Source: Alteromonas profundi (GTDB taxonomy: Bacteria; Pseudomonadota; Gammaproteobacteria; Enterobacterales; Alteromonadaceae). Taken from it: a stretch of 64,000 bases of DNA. The number at the start of each line of letters is the position of its first letter. Within the stretch, counting starts at the first letter, position 1. Where the stretch lies: NCBI RefSeq assembly GCF_010500865.1, contig NZ_JAAAWN010000005.1, positions 95,772-159,771 of the forward strand, in the 5' to 3' direction. Of the stretch, positions 45,328 through 54,027 are shown piece after piece. Below the pieces are notes generated by a model, which was not told where the DNA came from, did no database searches, and worked only from the letters and a program-made list of their open reading frames with translations. The translations under genes and the position numbers were made by a program.

Positions 45328-46037
45328 ATACGCCTCTCAAATTTTTGAAGTTAAGTGCTATCCGCTCCCACCGTCATAATTTTATTTAGACTATCCGTGT
45401 AATGGCCCCTGTTTGTCTCTGCTTAGGGTACGAGGCCGTTGTGAGGACAGCGTCGTCATAACGGCCTAGTTCAGTGACTCTAGAAAAAGCGGAGCTAAGA
45501 AAAAACGTTGTTCAAGGTAGGATACTTATAACCCAGCGATTTAGATTAATTTTAAATTTAAACATACCTGCAGCGTACTAATCAGACGTATTTTTAGGCA
45601 AGTTATCTAGCCAAACCCGTTGTTCATCGCAAAGGGCAAAATAGTAATTTCGTTCCTTGCACTTTTTTGTAGCACAAAGCGCCTATCCGAACAGGAGATA
45701 TCTCACGGTAGATAGACCATCGTTGTTTGTTTTTCTTGTGGGCATAACTTTTAGGGTGTCATGCCACAATGAGGTAACGAACGATAGAATTCTTAAAGAA
45801 ATATAAGCAACTTAGCGCCGCTACTATGCATAGTGGCTACTGTGTGTGGTGGCTATTGAAATTTTATTTATGCCTTAAGTCGCTACCAAGAGAAAACTTC
45901 ACTTGCATAAAAACGTGCAAGCTCGCACCAATAAAGTGCATAATCATCAATGGCTTAGCGTTGTTTTGCCTCTTGCGCCCCCTGCATTTACCGATTAGTC
46001 TAAAAATTCAAGAATGAACCCCCAGACAGAGTATTTT
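45328..46037. other. Long intergenic region with a strong hairpin
   Basis: About 700 bases without a convincing gene. It holds a 35-base near-perfect hairpin at 45433-45467 (listed separately) and an inverted repeat CTTGCA / TGCAAG at 45902-45921. A 63-codon frame at 45826-46017 has a Cys/Trp-rich product, no ribosome site and runs into the next gene; I do not count it. Confidence 0.5.
45433..45467. repeat. Near-perfect 16-base-pair hairpin
   Basis: AGGCCGTTGTGAGGAC, loop AGC, then GTCGTCATAACGGCCT. Fourteen of sixteen positions pair by Watson-Crick rules, one is G-T and one is a mismatch. No T-run on either side, so it is not a standard terminator. Confidence 0.7.
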
Positions 46038-47222
46038 ATGAAACAAGCGTCCGTTATACCTCCTTCCGTAAATACATCACGCCGTAAATGGTTAAAAACT
46101 CTTGGTCTTGGCGCAGGTGCCGTGGCTTTAAGCGCATGCGTTGACTCAAGTGTAAAAGAGTTTAGTGCAGCTGGCATGAAAACAGAGCATTTTCCTTCGG
46201 CGACCCCTAACGTAAATGATGGATTGGTAAGATTATCGTCGAACGAAAATGCCTTTGGGCCTTCGAAAGAGGCGGTTAAGGCAATGCAAGGCGAGCTATT
46301 TAATTTGGCACGTTATGCTGATGCAACGGTAGATGTATTGGTTAAAAAAATTGCAGCACAGGAAGGTGTATCGGAAGATCAAATAGTAGTGACCAATGGT
46401 TCATCGCCAATTTTGTTCGGCTATGCAGACTGGATAACCAAAAACGGCAACAAGCTTGTTACCTCAATGGCAACGTATGAAGGGATCCCTCGCGGTGCGG
46501 AGTTCATGGGTGCAGATGTAACCTATGTGCCATTAGCTGCAGACATGACTTTCGATTTAGACGCGATTGAAGCCGCAGTTACCGAAGATACTACGGCGGT
46601 GTATGTATGCAACCCGAATAATCCTACAGGAAGTATGGTTGACGCTGCGAAACTTACTGCGTTTGCAAAGCGGGTATCTAAAAAAGCGCAGGTGTTTATT
46701 GATGAAGCTTACATTGAAATGTCTGATGCATACCCAGCCAATGTACAGTCGAAGCTTGTGGCGGAAGGGCACAACGTGGTTATCTGTCGTACATTTTCTA
46801 AAATTCACGCCATGGCAGGTCAACGTTTAGGCTATGCAATTATGCCAGCAGAGCAAGCTAAACCTATGGGAAGAATGTTAAGAATGGGGGGCGTGAATTA
46901 CTTAGCCTTGGTGGCGGGCATAGCCAGCATGGACGATCATGCGAATTTAAATACCATGCGAGCGCGTATAAAAGCTGAGCGTGAAAAGCTTACTAACGCT
47001 GCTGAGACATTAGGCAGAGAGTATGCCAAAAACCCACAGGGTAACTTTATATATATGGATACGGGTATGCCGCACGATGAGTTTGCCGCAAAGATGAAGG
47101 CACAAGGCATTAAGGTAGTGGGAAGAACATGGCCGGGCTATGATACGTGGTCGCGTATCAGCGTGGGTACGCCTAAAGAAACCGACGCTTGCGTAAGCGC
47201 GTTAAAAGCGGTTTTAGCATAA
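46038..47222 (+). CDS. Tat-exported PLP aminotransferase (HisC-like), probable lipoprotein
   Basis: A 394-residue fold-type I aminotransferase of the histidinol-phosphate aminotransferase-like group. It binds pyridoxal phosphate through the Lys in TFSKIHAMAGQRLGY; PNNPTGSMV and FIDEAYIEM are other family motifs. Ahead of the enzyme sits a twin-arginine signal (SRRKWLKTLG), a glycine/alanine-rich hydrophobic core and a lipobox-like LSAC, so the folded enzyme is probably exported and perhaps lipid-anchored. The ATG at 46038 gives a usual Tat n-region; an ATG at 46014 would add eight residues. A true biosynthetic HisC would be cytoplasmic, so the physiological substrate is unclear. Confidence 0.85.
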   Translation: MKQASVIPPSVNTSRRKWLKTLGLGAGAVALSACVDSSVKEFSAAGMKTEHFPSATPNVNDGLVRLSSNENAFGPSKEAVKAMQGELFNLARYADATVDVLVKKIAAQEGVSEDQIVVTNGSSPILFGYADWITKNGNKLVTSMATYEGIPRGAEFMGADVTYVPLAADMTFDLDAIEAAVTEDTTAVYVCNPNNPTGSMVDAAKLTAFAKRVSKKAQVFIDEAYIEMSDAYPANVQSKLVAEGHNVVICRTFSKIHAMAGQRLGYAIMPAEQAKPMGRMLRMGGVNYLALVAGIASMDDHANLNTMRARIKAEREKLTNAAETLGREYAKNPQGNFIYMDTGMPHDEFAAKMKAQGIKVVGRTWPGYDTWSRISVGTPKETDACVSALKAVLA

Positions 47223-47298
47223 AGGGTTGGGTGGAATATTGAGGTAAAAAGCGCCGCTAAAAACAACACCTAATAGCGGCCCCCTCTTAAGTAAATAG

Positions 47299-47327
47299 AA
47301 AGGCTCAATGCAAACCATTGAGCCTTT
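47299..47327. terminator. Bidirectional hairpin terminator
   Basis: Perfect 12-base stem AAAGGCTCAATG / CATTGAGCCTTT with a five-base loop, between convergent genes. A second stem, GCCGCTA / TAGCGGC, lies just before it at 47253-47280. Confidence 0.75.
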
Positions 47328-47351
47328 CGTGTATCAGTGTTACTTACTTGA

Positions 47352-48527
47352 CTATTTTTCGATGGTAAAGGTTAGCCCTGCCTTCGCGGTTAAGCGTTCA
47401 ATGAGTTTTTCGCCTAACGCTGCCGCTGGGGTATAAAAGCCGCCGCTTAATGCTACGTCTTTGCATAAACATAGCGCTGACTCTGAAATCATTTTACTCG
47501 TTGACCCGTACCCTGGATCTTTGTCGCCTTTAACCGCTACTGCGAGCATTTCCCCTGTGGTAGCGATACCGGTAAATACGAGGTCGTAAAAGCCATTTTC
47601 ACGTTCTTCTTTACCTGGACCCTCACCCGGTTTTGGACCATCACTGCTTGCGAGCGATTTATCCTGAGCAACATGTTTCGCCATAGCTTCGCCTTTTTCA
47701 CCGGGCCCTGTCATCATCATTTCATCATATTGAAATGCCTGTCCGTACGCGTAATGACTTAAATAGTTAGTACGATGTACATTTTTAGTATTAATTGCTG
47801 CCATGATAAAAGGAGCAACCCAGGTGCCTAAGCTTTCGTCGTAGTACGGCTTATTGCCGTCAGGTTGGGGCTGCGTGTGGTTGTTATCTGCCAATGAAAA
47901 AGGGTTGATCAATGCCGCCATTATCGACTTGTCTTTGTGAGCAGCGGCCATGGTTGCTTTCAAACTCGCCGCGGTACCACCTGAAAAGGTTCCCTGCATT
48001 TTACGAACACGGCCTTTTACATACTCGATAGCATTGCCCGTTTGCTGTTTTGCATGCTGCTGAAGATAGTAGACACCAAGATCGAATGGAACTGAGTCAA
48101 AGCCACATGAGAACACAATGTTAGCACCCGTTTTTTTAGCTTTTTCTTCATATCTGCCAATCATTTGGTGCATCCACGCAGGCTCACCACATAAGTCAAC
48201 GTATCCGGTGCCGTTATCAACGCAGGCAGACAAAAGTTTCTCACCGTAGATTTGATAAGGCCCTACGGTGGTAAGTACAACCCGCGCACGTTTGGTTAGT
48301 GCCGATAGTGCTTCTTCATCATCGCCATCAGCGATTATAGAGGCGACTTCATTGGTAATACCTAGCTCATCTTTCACGTCATCCAGTTTGCGCTCATTTC
48401 GCCCGGCAACTGCCCATTTAACACTGCTGTCGCTGCCGTATTGAGCTTGAAAATATTCGGCAACTAATTTGCCTGTAAAGCCCGTGGCGCCGAAGATCAC
48501 AACATCAAATTCTCGCTCTGTACTCAT
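47352..48527 (-). CDS. Saccharopine-dehydrogenase-like (trans-acting enoyl reductase type) protein
   Basis: A 391-residue NAD(P)-binding oxidoreductase. N-terminal Rossmann motif VVIFGATGFTGKLVAEYF, then WAVAGRNERKL and LTTVGPYQIYGEKLLSAC, as in the saccharopine dehydrogenase-like/trans-acting enoyl reductase family known from mycobacterial lipid synthesis. GTGYVDLCGEP and SCGFDSVPFDLG are also typical. Soluble, or peripherally membrane-attached. Substrate unknown, perhaps a lipid intermediate. Start ATG has AGGA nine bases upstream. Confidence 0.88.
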   Translation of the reverse strand: MSTEREFDVVIFGATGFTGKLVAEYFQAQYGSDSSVKWAVAGRNERKLDDVKDELGITNEVASIIADGDDEEALSALTKRARVVLTTVGPYQIYGEKLLSACVDNGTGYVDLCGEPAWMHQMIGRYEEKAKKTGANIVFSCGFDSVPFDLGVYYLQQHAKQQTGNAIEYVKGRVRKMQGTFSGGTAASLKATMAAAHKDKSIMAALINPFSLADNNHTQPQPDGNKPYYDESLGTWVAPFIMAAINTKNVHRTNYLSHYAYGQAFQYDEMMMTGPGEKGEAMAKHVAQDKSLASSDGPKPGEGPGKEERENGFYDLVFTGIATTGEMLAVAVKGDKDPGYGSTSKMISESALCLCKDVALSGGFYTPAAALGEKLIERLTAKAGLTFTIEK

Positions 48528-48705
48528 TATTATGTCCTATTTATTCGCTGTGTACCGTTAGCTTCAATATACGTGCTAGTGCCCCCATGTATTATTTTTT
48601 TGGATAATATTTGTGTATTCATGAAACCGTTTTCGCCCACGTTTAGCAGCGCTAGGGGCTGCTTTTAGCGATTGCGCAAAAAAAAAGCCTGTTAAAATGA
48701 GTGTT

Positions 48706-49911
48706 TCAGTTAGTGACATCATCAAGCGAAGAAACGAACAAGGCTATGCGGCGTAGCCCCTCTTTTAATTTACCTTCTTCGGTAGCAAATGACAGTCGCA
48801 CATAGTGCTCTGCGTTATGTTCGCCAAAGTCATTGCCGGGGGTTAGTGCAACGTGATGATGCGCGAGTAATTTATCGCAAAACTCGATTGCGTTAAGGCC
48901 GGTATTTCGTATATTGATATAAGCATAAAAAGCCCCGTCTGGGTGCGCGTCTATTTTAAGCCCCATTTTATCGATGGCGAAAAATACCAATTCTGCGCGT
49001 TTTACCAAAGTGGCTTTATTCGCCTCACATTGGGCTAATGAGGCAGGTGTGAAGCATGCTAATGCTGCATGCTGGGCCAAGGTAGAAGGACAAATAAACA
49101 GATTCTGCGCTAAACGTTCAATCACCGGCGTCATGTTTTCTGGCACCACGCACCAGCCAAGACGCCAGCCAGTCATACCAAAGTATTTTGAGAAGCTATT
49201 AATGACGATCGTACACTCACTAAGATGGTGCTTGGTGAGGACGGTTTGTAATGGCGATGTGTCACTGTCCCTTTCTGAGTGTAACGATAAATCTAGGTAA
49301 ATTTCATCAACAATTAGAAAGCCGCCACGGCTTTTACAAATTTGACCAATAGCCGTAAGTTCATCAACAGAGATTGCGGTGCCAGTGGGGTTCGCTGGTG
49401 TGGCGATGAGTACACCCTTTGTGTTGGGTTGCCAGTACTTTTCTACTTCTTTCGCGGTAAGCTGGAAGTTATTTTTGCTATTGGTAGGTACTAAGGTGAC
49501 ATCTGCGCCAAAGGCGTTAAGAAACCGTCGATTACATGGGTAGGAGGGATCGCCAAGAATGACATTGTCACCAGGCTCCACGAGCGCGGCACTGGCTAAC
49601 AAAAGTGCCGCCGAGGCACCGGCAGTAACCACAATGCGTGATGGGGTTACGTTTACATTGTGTTTTTGTTGATAGAAGCGAGCAATTGCTTGACGCAGCT
49701 CAGGTGTGCCTAACGCCGAAGTATAGGCATAACTAGGTTCATCCAATGAACTCTTCATTGCCTCTACAACCGCTAAGGGCGCACCAAAGTCTGGCTCACC
49801 TATATTTAGGCGTATAACATCGAAACCTTGTTCAGAAAGTGTAGTGGCTTTTTCTCCATAAGCCATAGCGAGAAAAGGAGAAATGGCGGTAGCACGTGCA
49901 GCAAACTTCAA
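48706..49911 (-). CDS. PLP-dependent aminotransferase class I/II
   Basis: A 401-residue cytoplasmic aminotransferase. RLNIGEPDFGAP at the N-terminus, ATPANPTGTAIS, FLIVDEIYLDL and the PLP lysine in SFSKYFGMTGWRLGW define the aspartate aminotransferase subgroup I, and RLSFATEE near the end contains the substrate-binding Arg. It starts with TTG at 49911, with AGG nine bases upstream. The substrate cannot be inferred; its divergent neighbour is a metalloprotease gene. Confidence 0.9.
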   Translation of the reverse strand: MKFAARATAISPFLAMAYGEKATTLSEQGFDVIRLNIGEPDFGAPLAVVEAMKSSLDEPSYAYTSALGTPELRQAIARFYQQKHNVNVTPSRIVVTAGASAALLLASAALVEPGDNVILGDPSYPCNRRFLNAFGADVTLVPTNSKNNFQLTAKEVEKYWQPNTKGVLIATPANPTGTAISVDELTAIGQICKSRGGFLIVDEIYLDLSLHSERDSDTSPLQTVLTKHHLSECTIVINSFSKYFGMTGWRLGWCVVPENMTPVIERLAQNLFICPSTLAQHAALACFTPASLAQCEANKATLVKRAELVFFAIDKMGLKIDAHPDGAFYAYINIRNTGLNAIEFCDKLLAHHHVALTPGNDFGEHNAEHYVRLSFATEEGKLKEGLRRIALFVSSLDDVTN

Positions 49912-50175
49912 AATAAAAACCTGTTCTTTAGTAATTGTTGTTCAAGCGGCGAATATTAGGGAATACTCAGCTCAACTATTCAAGTGTTTTTTATAAATTA
50001 GGCTTTAATAGTAAAAGGCCATAGGCAAAGTGTCAGCATTGGGGTAGGCTAGGTTACTGAACCTTTTATAAGAACTTAAGCTATTGTTTATTAGTGCTTA
50101 GTTGGGGCAGTGCAGGGTCGTAAATTAACCGACATAGTGGGCACTACCACACATTTTCACACAAGGATTAATTCA

Positions 50176-52620
50176 ATGCCGCACTTAATACGTTTGTTAA
50201 AGCAGGCACGCCAGATAGGCACGCAGAGATTTACAATTGTCTCGCTATTTGTGTTACTTACCCTATGCACACCTTCTGTTTGGGCCGCATTACCAAGTAT
50301 TGATGAATTTACACAGAATATGACTGAGAAAGACGGTCTAATTCCCATTTATTATGATGGTACAAACGACAAAGTCTACTTGTCTGTGCCTAGTTCACCC
50401 ACTCAGTATTTATTTCAAAGCAGTTTACCTCACGGTGTTGGCTCAAATGATATTGGCCTAGATCGCGGACAATTAGGGAAAACCCGCCTTATTGGCTTTG
50501 AACGTTTCGGAAATAAACTACTGCTTAAACAAATAAATACAAAGTATCGCGCTTCGCACGGAAGTGAGGCGGAAAAGCAAAGTATTGATGAAGCTTTCGC
50601 CGACTCTGTATTGGCAGGCTTTGTGATCGTGGCGCAAGATGATACAGCGAACCTTATTGATTACACTCCCTTTTTATTAAGTGACATTCATGGCATTAAA
50701 AACCGTCTTTCAGGGAGAAAACAGGGCAGTTTTAGTATTGATCCGCTGCGTAGCGGTGTTTACTTAGCGCGTACTAAAGGGTTTGAAAGAAATACTGAGC
50801 TAGAAGCGCTGGTAACGTACAAAGGGAGCCATCCGGGGGAATATGTGAGTCAAGTTACTCCTGATCCAGAAAGTTTAAGTGTACACCTTCATCACTCCTT
50901 TGTAGCGCTACCCGAAGAGGGCTATCAACCAAGAGAATATCATCCTTACTCTGGGTATTGGAAATTCCGTTATTTCGATTACTCGACACCGATTAGTGAA
51001 CCTACAGAGCAACGCTTCATTACTCGTCATCGTTTAGCTAAAAAAGAGCCTTACGCCCCTATAAGCGAAGCGGTGGAGCCTATTATTTACTATCTTGACC
51101 CGGGTATCCCCGAGCCTGTGATGTCATCGCTCAAAGAGGGCGCGAGTTGGTGGAGTCAAGCATTTGAAGCCGCGGGCTATAAAAATGCTTTTCAAGTTAA
51201 GGTGTTACCCGAGGGCGCTGATCCTATGGACGTGCGTTATAACGTGATAAATTGGGTACATAGGGCGACCCGAGGGTGGTCGTATGGTTCATCGGTAGTA
51301 GATCCAAGAACTGGAGAAATTATTAAAGGCCACGTTACGTTAGGCTCGTTACGCGTGCGCCAAGATTATCTCATTGCATTAGGATTAACGAGCCCGTTTA
51401 GTGGTGAAAAATCTACCACCACAGCCCAGCAAAACATGGCCCTAGATCGTATAAAGCAGCTATCAGCCCACGAAGTGGGACACACACTCGGCATTGCGCA
51501 TAATTTCGCAGCCAGCGAAAACAGCCGCGCCTCGGTAATGGACTATCCGCACCCGAAAATTAGTCTAATAAACGGTAAGATAAGCTTAAACGATGCCTAT
51601 GATAGAGGCATAGGGGTATGGGATAAACATGCTATCGCTTATGGCTATCAAGACTTCGGCGGTAATGCCGATGAACAAGAATCACTGGGCAAAATTATAA
51701 TGAAAGCCCGGTCTGCGGGCTTAAGCTTTAAATCAGACGCCGATACACGGAGCGCAAGGCACGCGTCGTCAAACGGCCATATGTGGGAAAATGGCAGCGA
51801 TCCCCTTGCTGAATTTGAGCATATATCCGACGTTCGCCGCATTGCACTAAATAACCTTGGCTTAGAAACCTTGCCTGACAACTCCGCGTTATCTTCTCTT
51901 GAAGATAAATTAGTGCCTATTTATCTGTTGCATAGGTATCAATTGGAAGCGGTGGCGAAGCAAGTTGGAGGCTTGGTATACGAATATGAGCGAAAGGGTG
52001 ACTATTCTACGCCATTAGGGCAGAAAGTTGTGCCGCCTCAGATACAACAACGTGCAATGCAGCAATTAATCACTGCAACCACACCGGAATATTTGACGAT
52101 ACCTCAGCCCCTTCTATCGTTAATTCCGCCTACTGCGTATGGTAGCGACGTTACTCGAGAGCATTTTGGTAGCAAAATGGGCTTAATGTTAGACCCTCTA
52201 TCAGCGGCAGCTTCTGCAAGTAATTTTGCATTTGGCTTGTTGTTGCATCCTGAACGGCTGAACCGTTTAGAGTGGCAGATGATGAGCAGTCAAGATCGCC
52301 GCAAGAAAGTGGGGGTAGAAATGCTAGTTCGACAAATTCTATCGGTACATTGGTATAAAGGCGAAACAAGCCCACTGGCTAAGCGGCTAAGGTTGGTAGC
52401 GCTTAATGCTATTATCCAGGCGGTTGAAAATAAAGCACTGGCACCAGAAGTGAAGCTTGCCGCTCAGAAAGCGTTGATCGAGTTCCATGAATGGTTAGAA
52501 GATGAAGCAGACAATGATGAGTATGAAGTTTTGCATGGTTACTTCGATACCTATTGGAAAACAGGGCAATGGCCAGCAAGCTTTGAAGTGAAGCCGTTAC
52601 CGCCCGGCTCACCGATTTAA
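50176..52620 (+). CDS. Secreted zinc metalloprotease (DUF5117/DUF4953 type)
   Basis: An 814-residue exported protein with a signal peptide (hydrophobic core TIVSLFVLLTLCTPSVWA). A DUF5117/DUF5118-like beta region follows (about 30-280: LYLSVPSSPTQYLF-type strands, GVGSNDIGLDRG), then a metzincin-like catalytic domain with HEVGHTLGIAHNF (HExxHxxGxxH) and SVMDYPHP as the following Met-turn-like element, and a helical C-terminal part. Probably periplasmic or outer-membrane associated; substrates unknown. Start set at the ATG at 50176, which has AAGGA eight bases upstream; 22 earlier codons are open. Its stop is directly followed by REP-like palindromes. Confidence 0.88.
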   Translation: MPHLIRLLKQARQIGTQRFTIVSLFVLLTLCTPSVWAALPSIDEFTQNMTEKDGLIPIYYDGTNDKVYLSVPSSPTQYLFQSSLPHGVGSNDIGLDRGQLGKTRLIGFERFGNKLLLKQINTKYRASHGSEAEKQSIDEAFADSVLAGFVIVAQDDTANLIDYTPFLLSDIHGIKNRLSGRKQGSFSIDPLRSGVYLARTKGFERNTELEALVTYKGSHPGEYVSQVTPDPESLSVHLHHSFVALPEEGYQPREYHPYSGYWKFRYFDYSTPISEPTEQRFITRHRLAKKEPYAPISEAVEPIIYYLDPGIPEPVMSSLKEGASWWSQAFEAAGYKNAFQVKVLPEGADPMDVRYNVINWVHRATRGWSYGSSVVDPRTGEIIKGHVTLGSLRVRQDYLIALGLTSPFSGEKSTTTAQQNMALDRIKQLSAHEVGHTLGIAHNFAASENSRASVMDYPHPKISLINGKISLNDAYDRGIGVWDKHAIAYGYQDFGGNADEQESLGKIIMKARSAGLSFKSDADTRSARHASSNGHMWENGSDPLAEFEHISDVRRIALNNLGLETLPDNSALSSLEDKLVPIYLLHRYQLEAVAKQVGGLVYEYERKGDYSTPLGQKVVPPQIQQRAMQQLITATTPEYLTIPQPLLSLIPPTAYGSDVTREHFGSKMGLMLDPLSAAASASNFAFGLLLHPERLNRLEWQMMSSQDRRKKVGVEMLVRQILSVHWYKGETSPLAKRLRLVALNAIIQAVENKALAPEVKLAAQKALIEFHEWLEDEADNDEYEVLHGYFDTYWKTGQWPASFEVKPLPPGSPI

Positions 52621-52624
52621 CGCC

Positions 52625-52638
52625 AAGACACCCACTTT
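52625..52638 (+). repeat. REP-like half element
   Basis: AAGACACCCACTTT, one arm of the local palindrome family (core GACACCCAC at 52627-52635), five bases after the metalloprotease stop. No matching second arm at normal distance. Confidence 0.6.
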
Positions 52639-52643
52639 CATTT

Positions 52644-52673
52644 AAGACACCCACCCCTAAAGGTGGGTGTCTT
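52644..52673. repeat. REP-like palindrome 1
   Basis: Perfect 12-base stem AAGACACCCACC / GGTGGGTGTCTT with a six-base loop (CCTAAA). It lies 24 bases after the metalloprotease gene and could double as its terminator, although no T-run follows. Confidence 0.85.
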
Positions 52674-52717
52674 GTTAAGCGTGCCATGTAAAGCACCTTC
52701 CCTGAAGTTTACATATT

Positions 52718-52749
52718 TAAGACACCCACCCTTTAAAGTGGATGTCTTA
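52718..52749. repeat. REP-like palindrome 2
   Basis: TAAGACACCCAC and GTGGATGTCTTA flank an eight-base loop containing TTTAAA; one mismatch in twelve. Same core as palindrome 1. Confidence 0.82.
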
Positions 52750-52912
52750 TTTCAAATGGCATTAACGTATACCTAGCGTAACGCCAATTAGCACAAAATA
52801 TAGTCGCTTTCTTAGAGAAGACCTAGGATTACTAGTACGTAGTATAATGTGTGGGGAAATGTTGAACGCTAGAACGCTCTTTTGGCGTGAAATTGTAGGA
52901 GTTACAACTTAC

Positions 52913-53842
52913 CTATGCTGTTAGTTTCTTTTTCGCTATAGCTAGGCTAATGTTACTTGAAAAATGGTTTTCAATATTGTCGACCAAGTCAGTCCAGTTT
53001 ACATGGTCTAATCCTGTTCTCCGTAGTATCGGTTCGCAGTTGGCAGGTATGGTTCCTGGTTTGTCTACTGTGTATTGCCTCCCAGTAACGTCAATTAAGC
53101 GCAAATAATCATCTAAACGGTATGGCAGCCCTTTGCCTGATGATTGCTGGGTGTAGCCGATAAAGGGGAGCAATTGGCGAGGCTGTTGGTTATTTTTTGC
53201 TGCTCGAATTCTTCGTTTAATGCTTGTATGGCCAGCGGACTCTGGTGTTTTTACCTTGCCTGTTCTGAGGGGGTTTAAGTCAACGTAAGCCATGCAGGCT
53301 ATCACCGCAGCGTCATCAAGCAAAGCTTGGGACTTAAATCTACCTTCCCAAAAGCGCCCAGTACAATCATCTTCTTTGTTTGCCTTGCGGGCGATGTGCT
53401 CGTTAAGTAGCCGCATAAACCAGCTTATGTCGTACAGCCGCCTACGATATATATTGGCAATTGATATAACACCCTCTATTTGAGTCTTTGAAAGTTTGCG
53501 CCGTTCCTCAACATCAATATATTGTCTTGTAAGATAAGTTCCTTTGTGGAGCTTATGCCAGCGCCGCAAAACCTCCTCAGTACTCCATGATTTTGCGGAA
53601 CTTTTGTCAACGCATAAAACCACATGAGTATGATTACTCATCACGGCGTAAGCACAAATATCAATAGCAAAGACTTTGGCAAGCAATAACAATCGATTTT
53701 CTACCCACTGCTTACGGTGCTCAAAACTTTTTCCACTAACGTTGTCTTTTCCACACAAAAACGCGCGCCGAACGCAACGAGATACGCAGTGATAAAAAGG
53801 AGTCTCATCTAAGCTGATGAGTGATTTGCGAGGCCGAGGCAT
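52913..53842 (-). CDS. REP-associated tyrosine transposase (RAYT, Y1 family)
   Basis: A 309-residue Y1/HUH single-strand transposase of the RAYT type. ETPFYHCVSRCVRRAFLCG is the typical opening, SNHTHVVLCV carries the HUH pair (His-Thr-His), and GRFWEGRFKSQALLDDAAV with MAYVDLNPLRTGK is the RAYT signature. A basic C-terminus ends in KKKLTA. These enzymes are usually single-copy, domesticated, and act on REP palindromes. Palindromes with a common core lie on both sides, at 52625-52749 and 53952-53980. Start ATG has AGGA seven bases upstream. Appears intact. Confidence 0.9.
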   Translation of the reverse strand: MPRPRKSLISLDETPFYHCVSRCVRRAFLCGKDNVSGKSFEHRKQWVENRLLLLAKVFAIDICAYAVMSNHTHVVLCVDKSSAKSWSTEEVLRRWHKLHKGTYLTRQYIDVEERRKLSKTQIEGVISIANIYRRRLYDISWFMRLLNEHIARKANKEDDCTGRFWEGRFKSQALLDDAAVIACMAYVDLNPLRTGKVKTPESAGHTSIKRRIRAAKNNQQPRQLLPFIGYTQQSSGKGLPYRLDDYLRLIDVTGRQYTVDKPGTIPANCEPILRRTGLDHVNWTDLVDNIENHFSSNISLAIAKKKLTA

Positions 53843-53951
53843 AGAAAATCCTATTACCTATTTGTAATTTAATAGAAATATAATGGGGCTCTTTTTGACC
53901 TTTTTTAACTGTATTAACGGCCAGTTTTGATTTTCAGTGACCCTAAGTATT

Positions 53952-53980
53952 AAGACACCCATATTGATATGTGGGTGTCT
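53952..53980. repeat. REP-like palindrome 3
   Basis: AAGACACCCATAT and ATATGTGGGTGTCT form a stem around a short centre. It lies 110 bases upstream of the RAYT start and shares the GACACCCA / TGGGTGTC core with the downstream palindromes, though its loop differs. Confidence 0.82.
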
Positions 53981-54027
53981 CGGGCTTGGACTTATGGATT
54001 TAAAGAGAAGGGATTTTGCTTCAGCAC

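Noticed and set aside
45751-45765. GGGTGTC near 45755 as another RAYT palindrome arm
   Set aside because: Only seven bases match and no second arm is present.
45826-46017. 63-codon frame before the Tat aminotransferase gene
   Set aside because: Odd Cys/Trp/Lys composition, no ribosome site, overlaps the next gene.
48645-48665. AGCAGC / GCTGCT stem with TTTT as terminator
   Set aside because: It is on the plus strand between two minus-strand genes, so no obvious transcript would use it; stem only six pairs.
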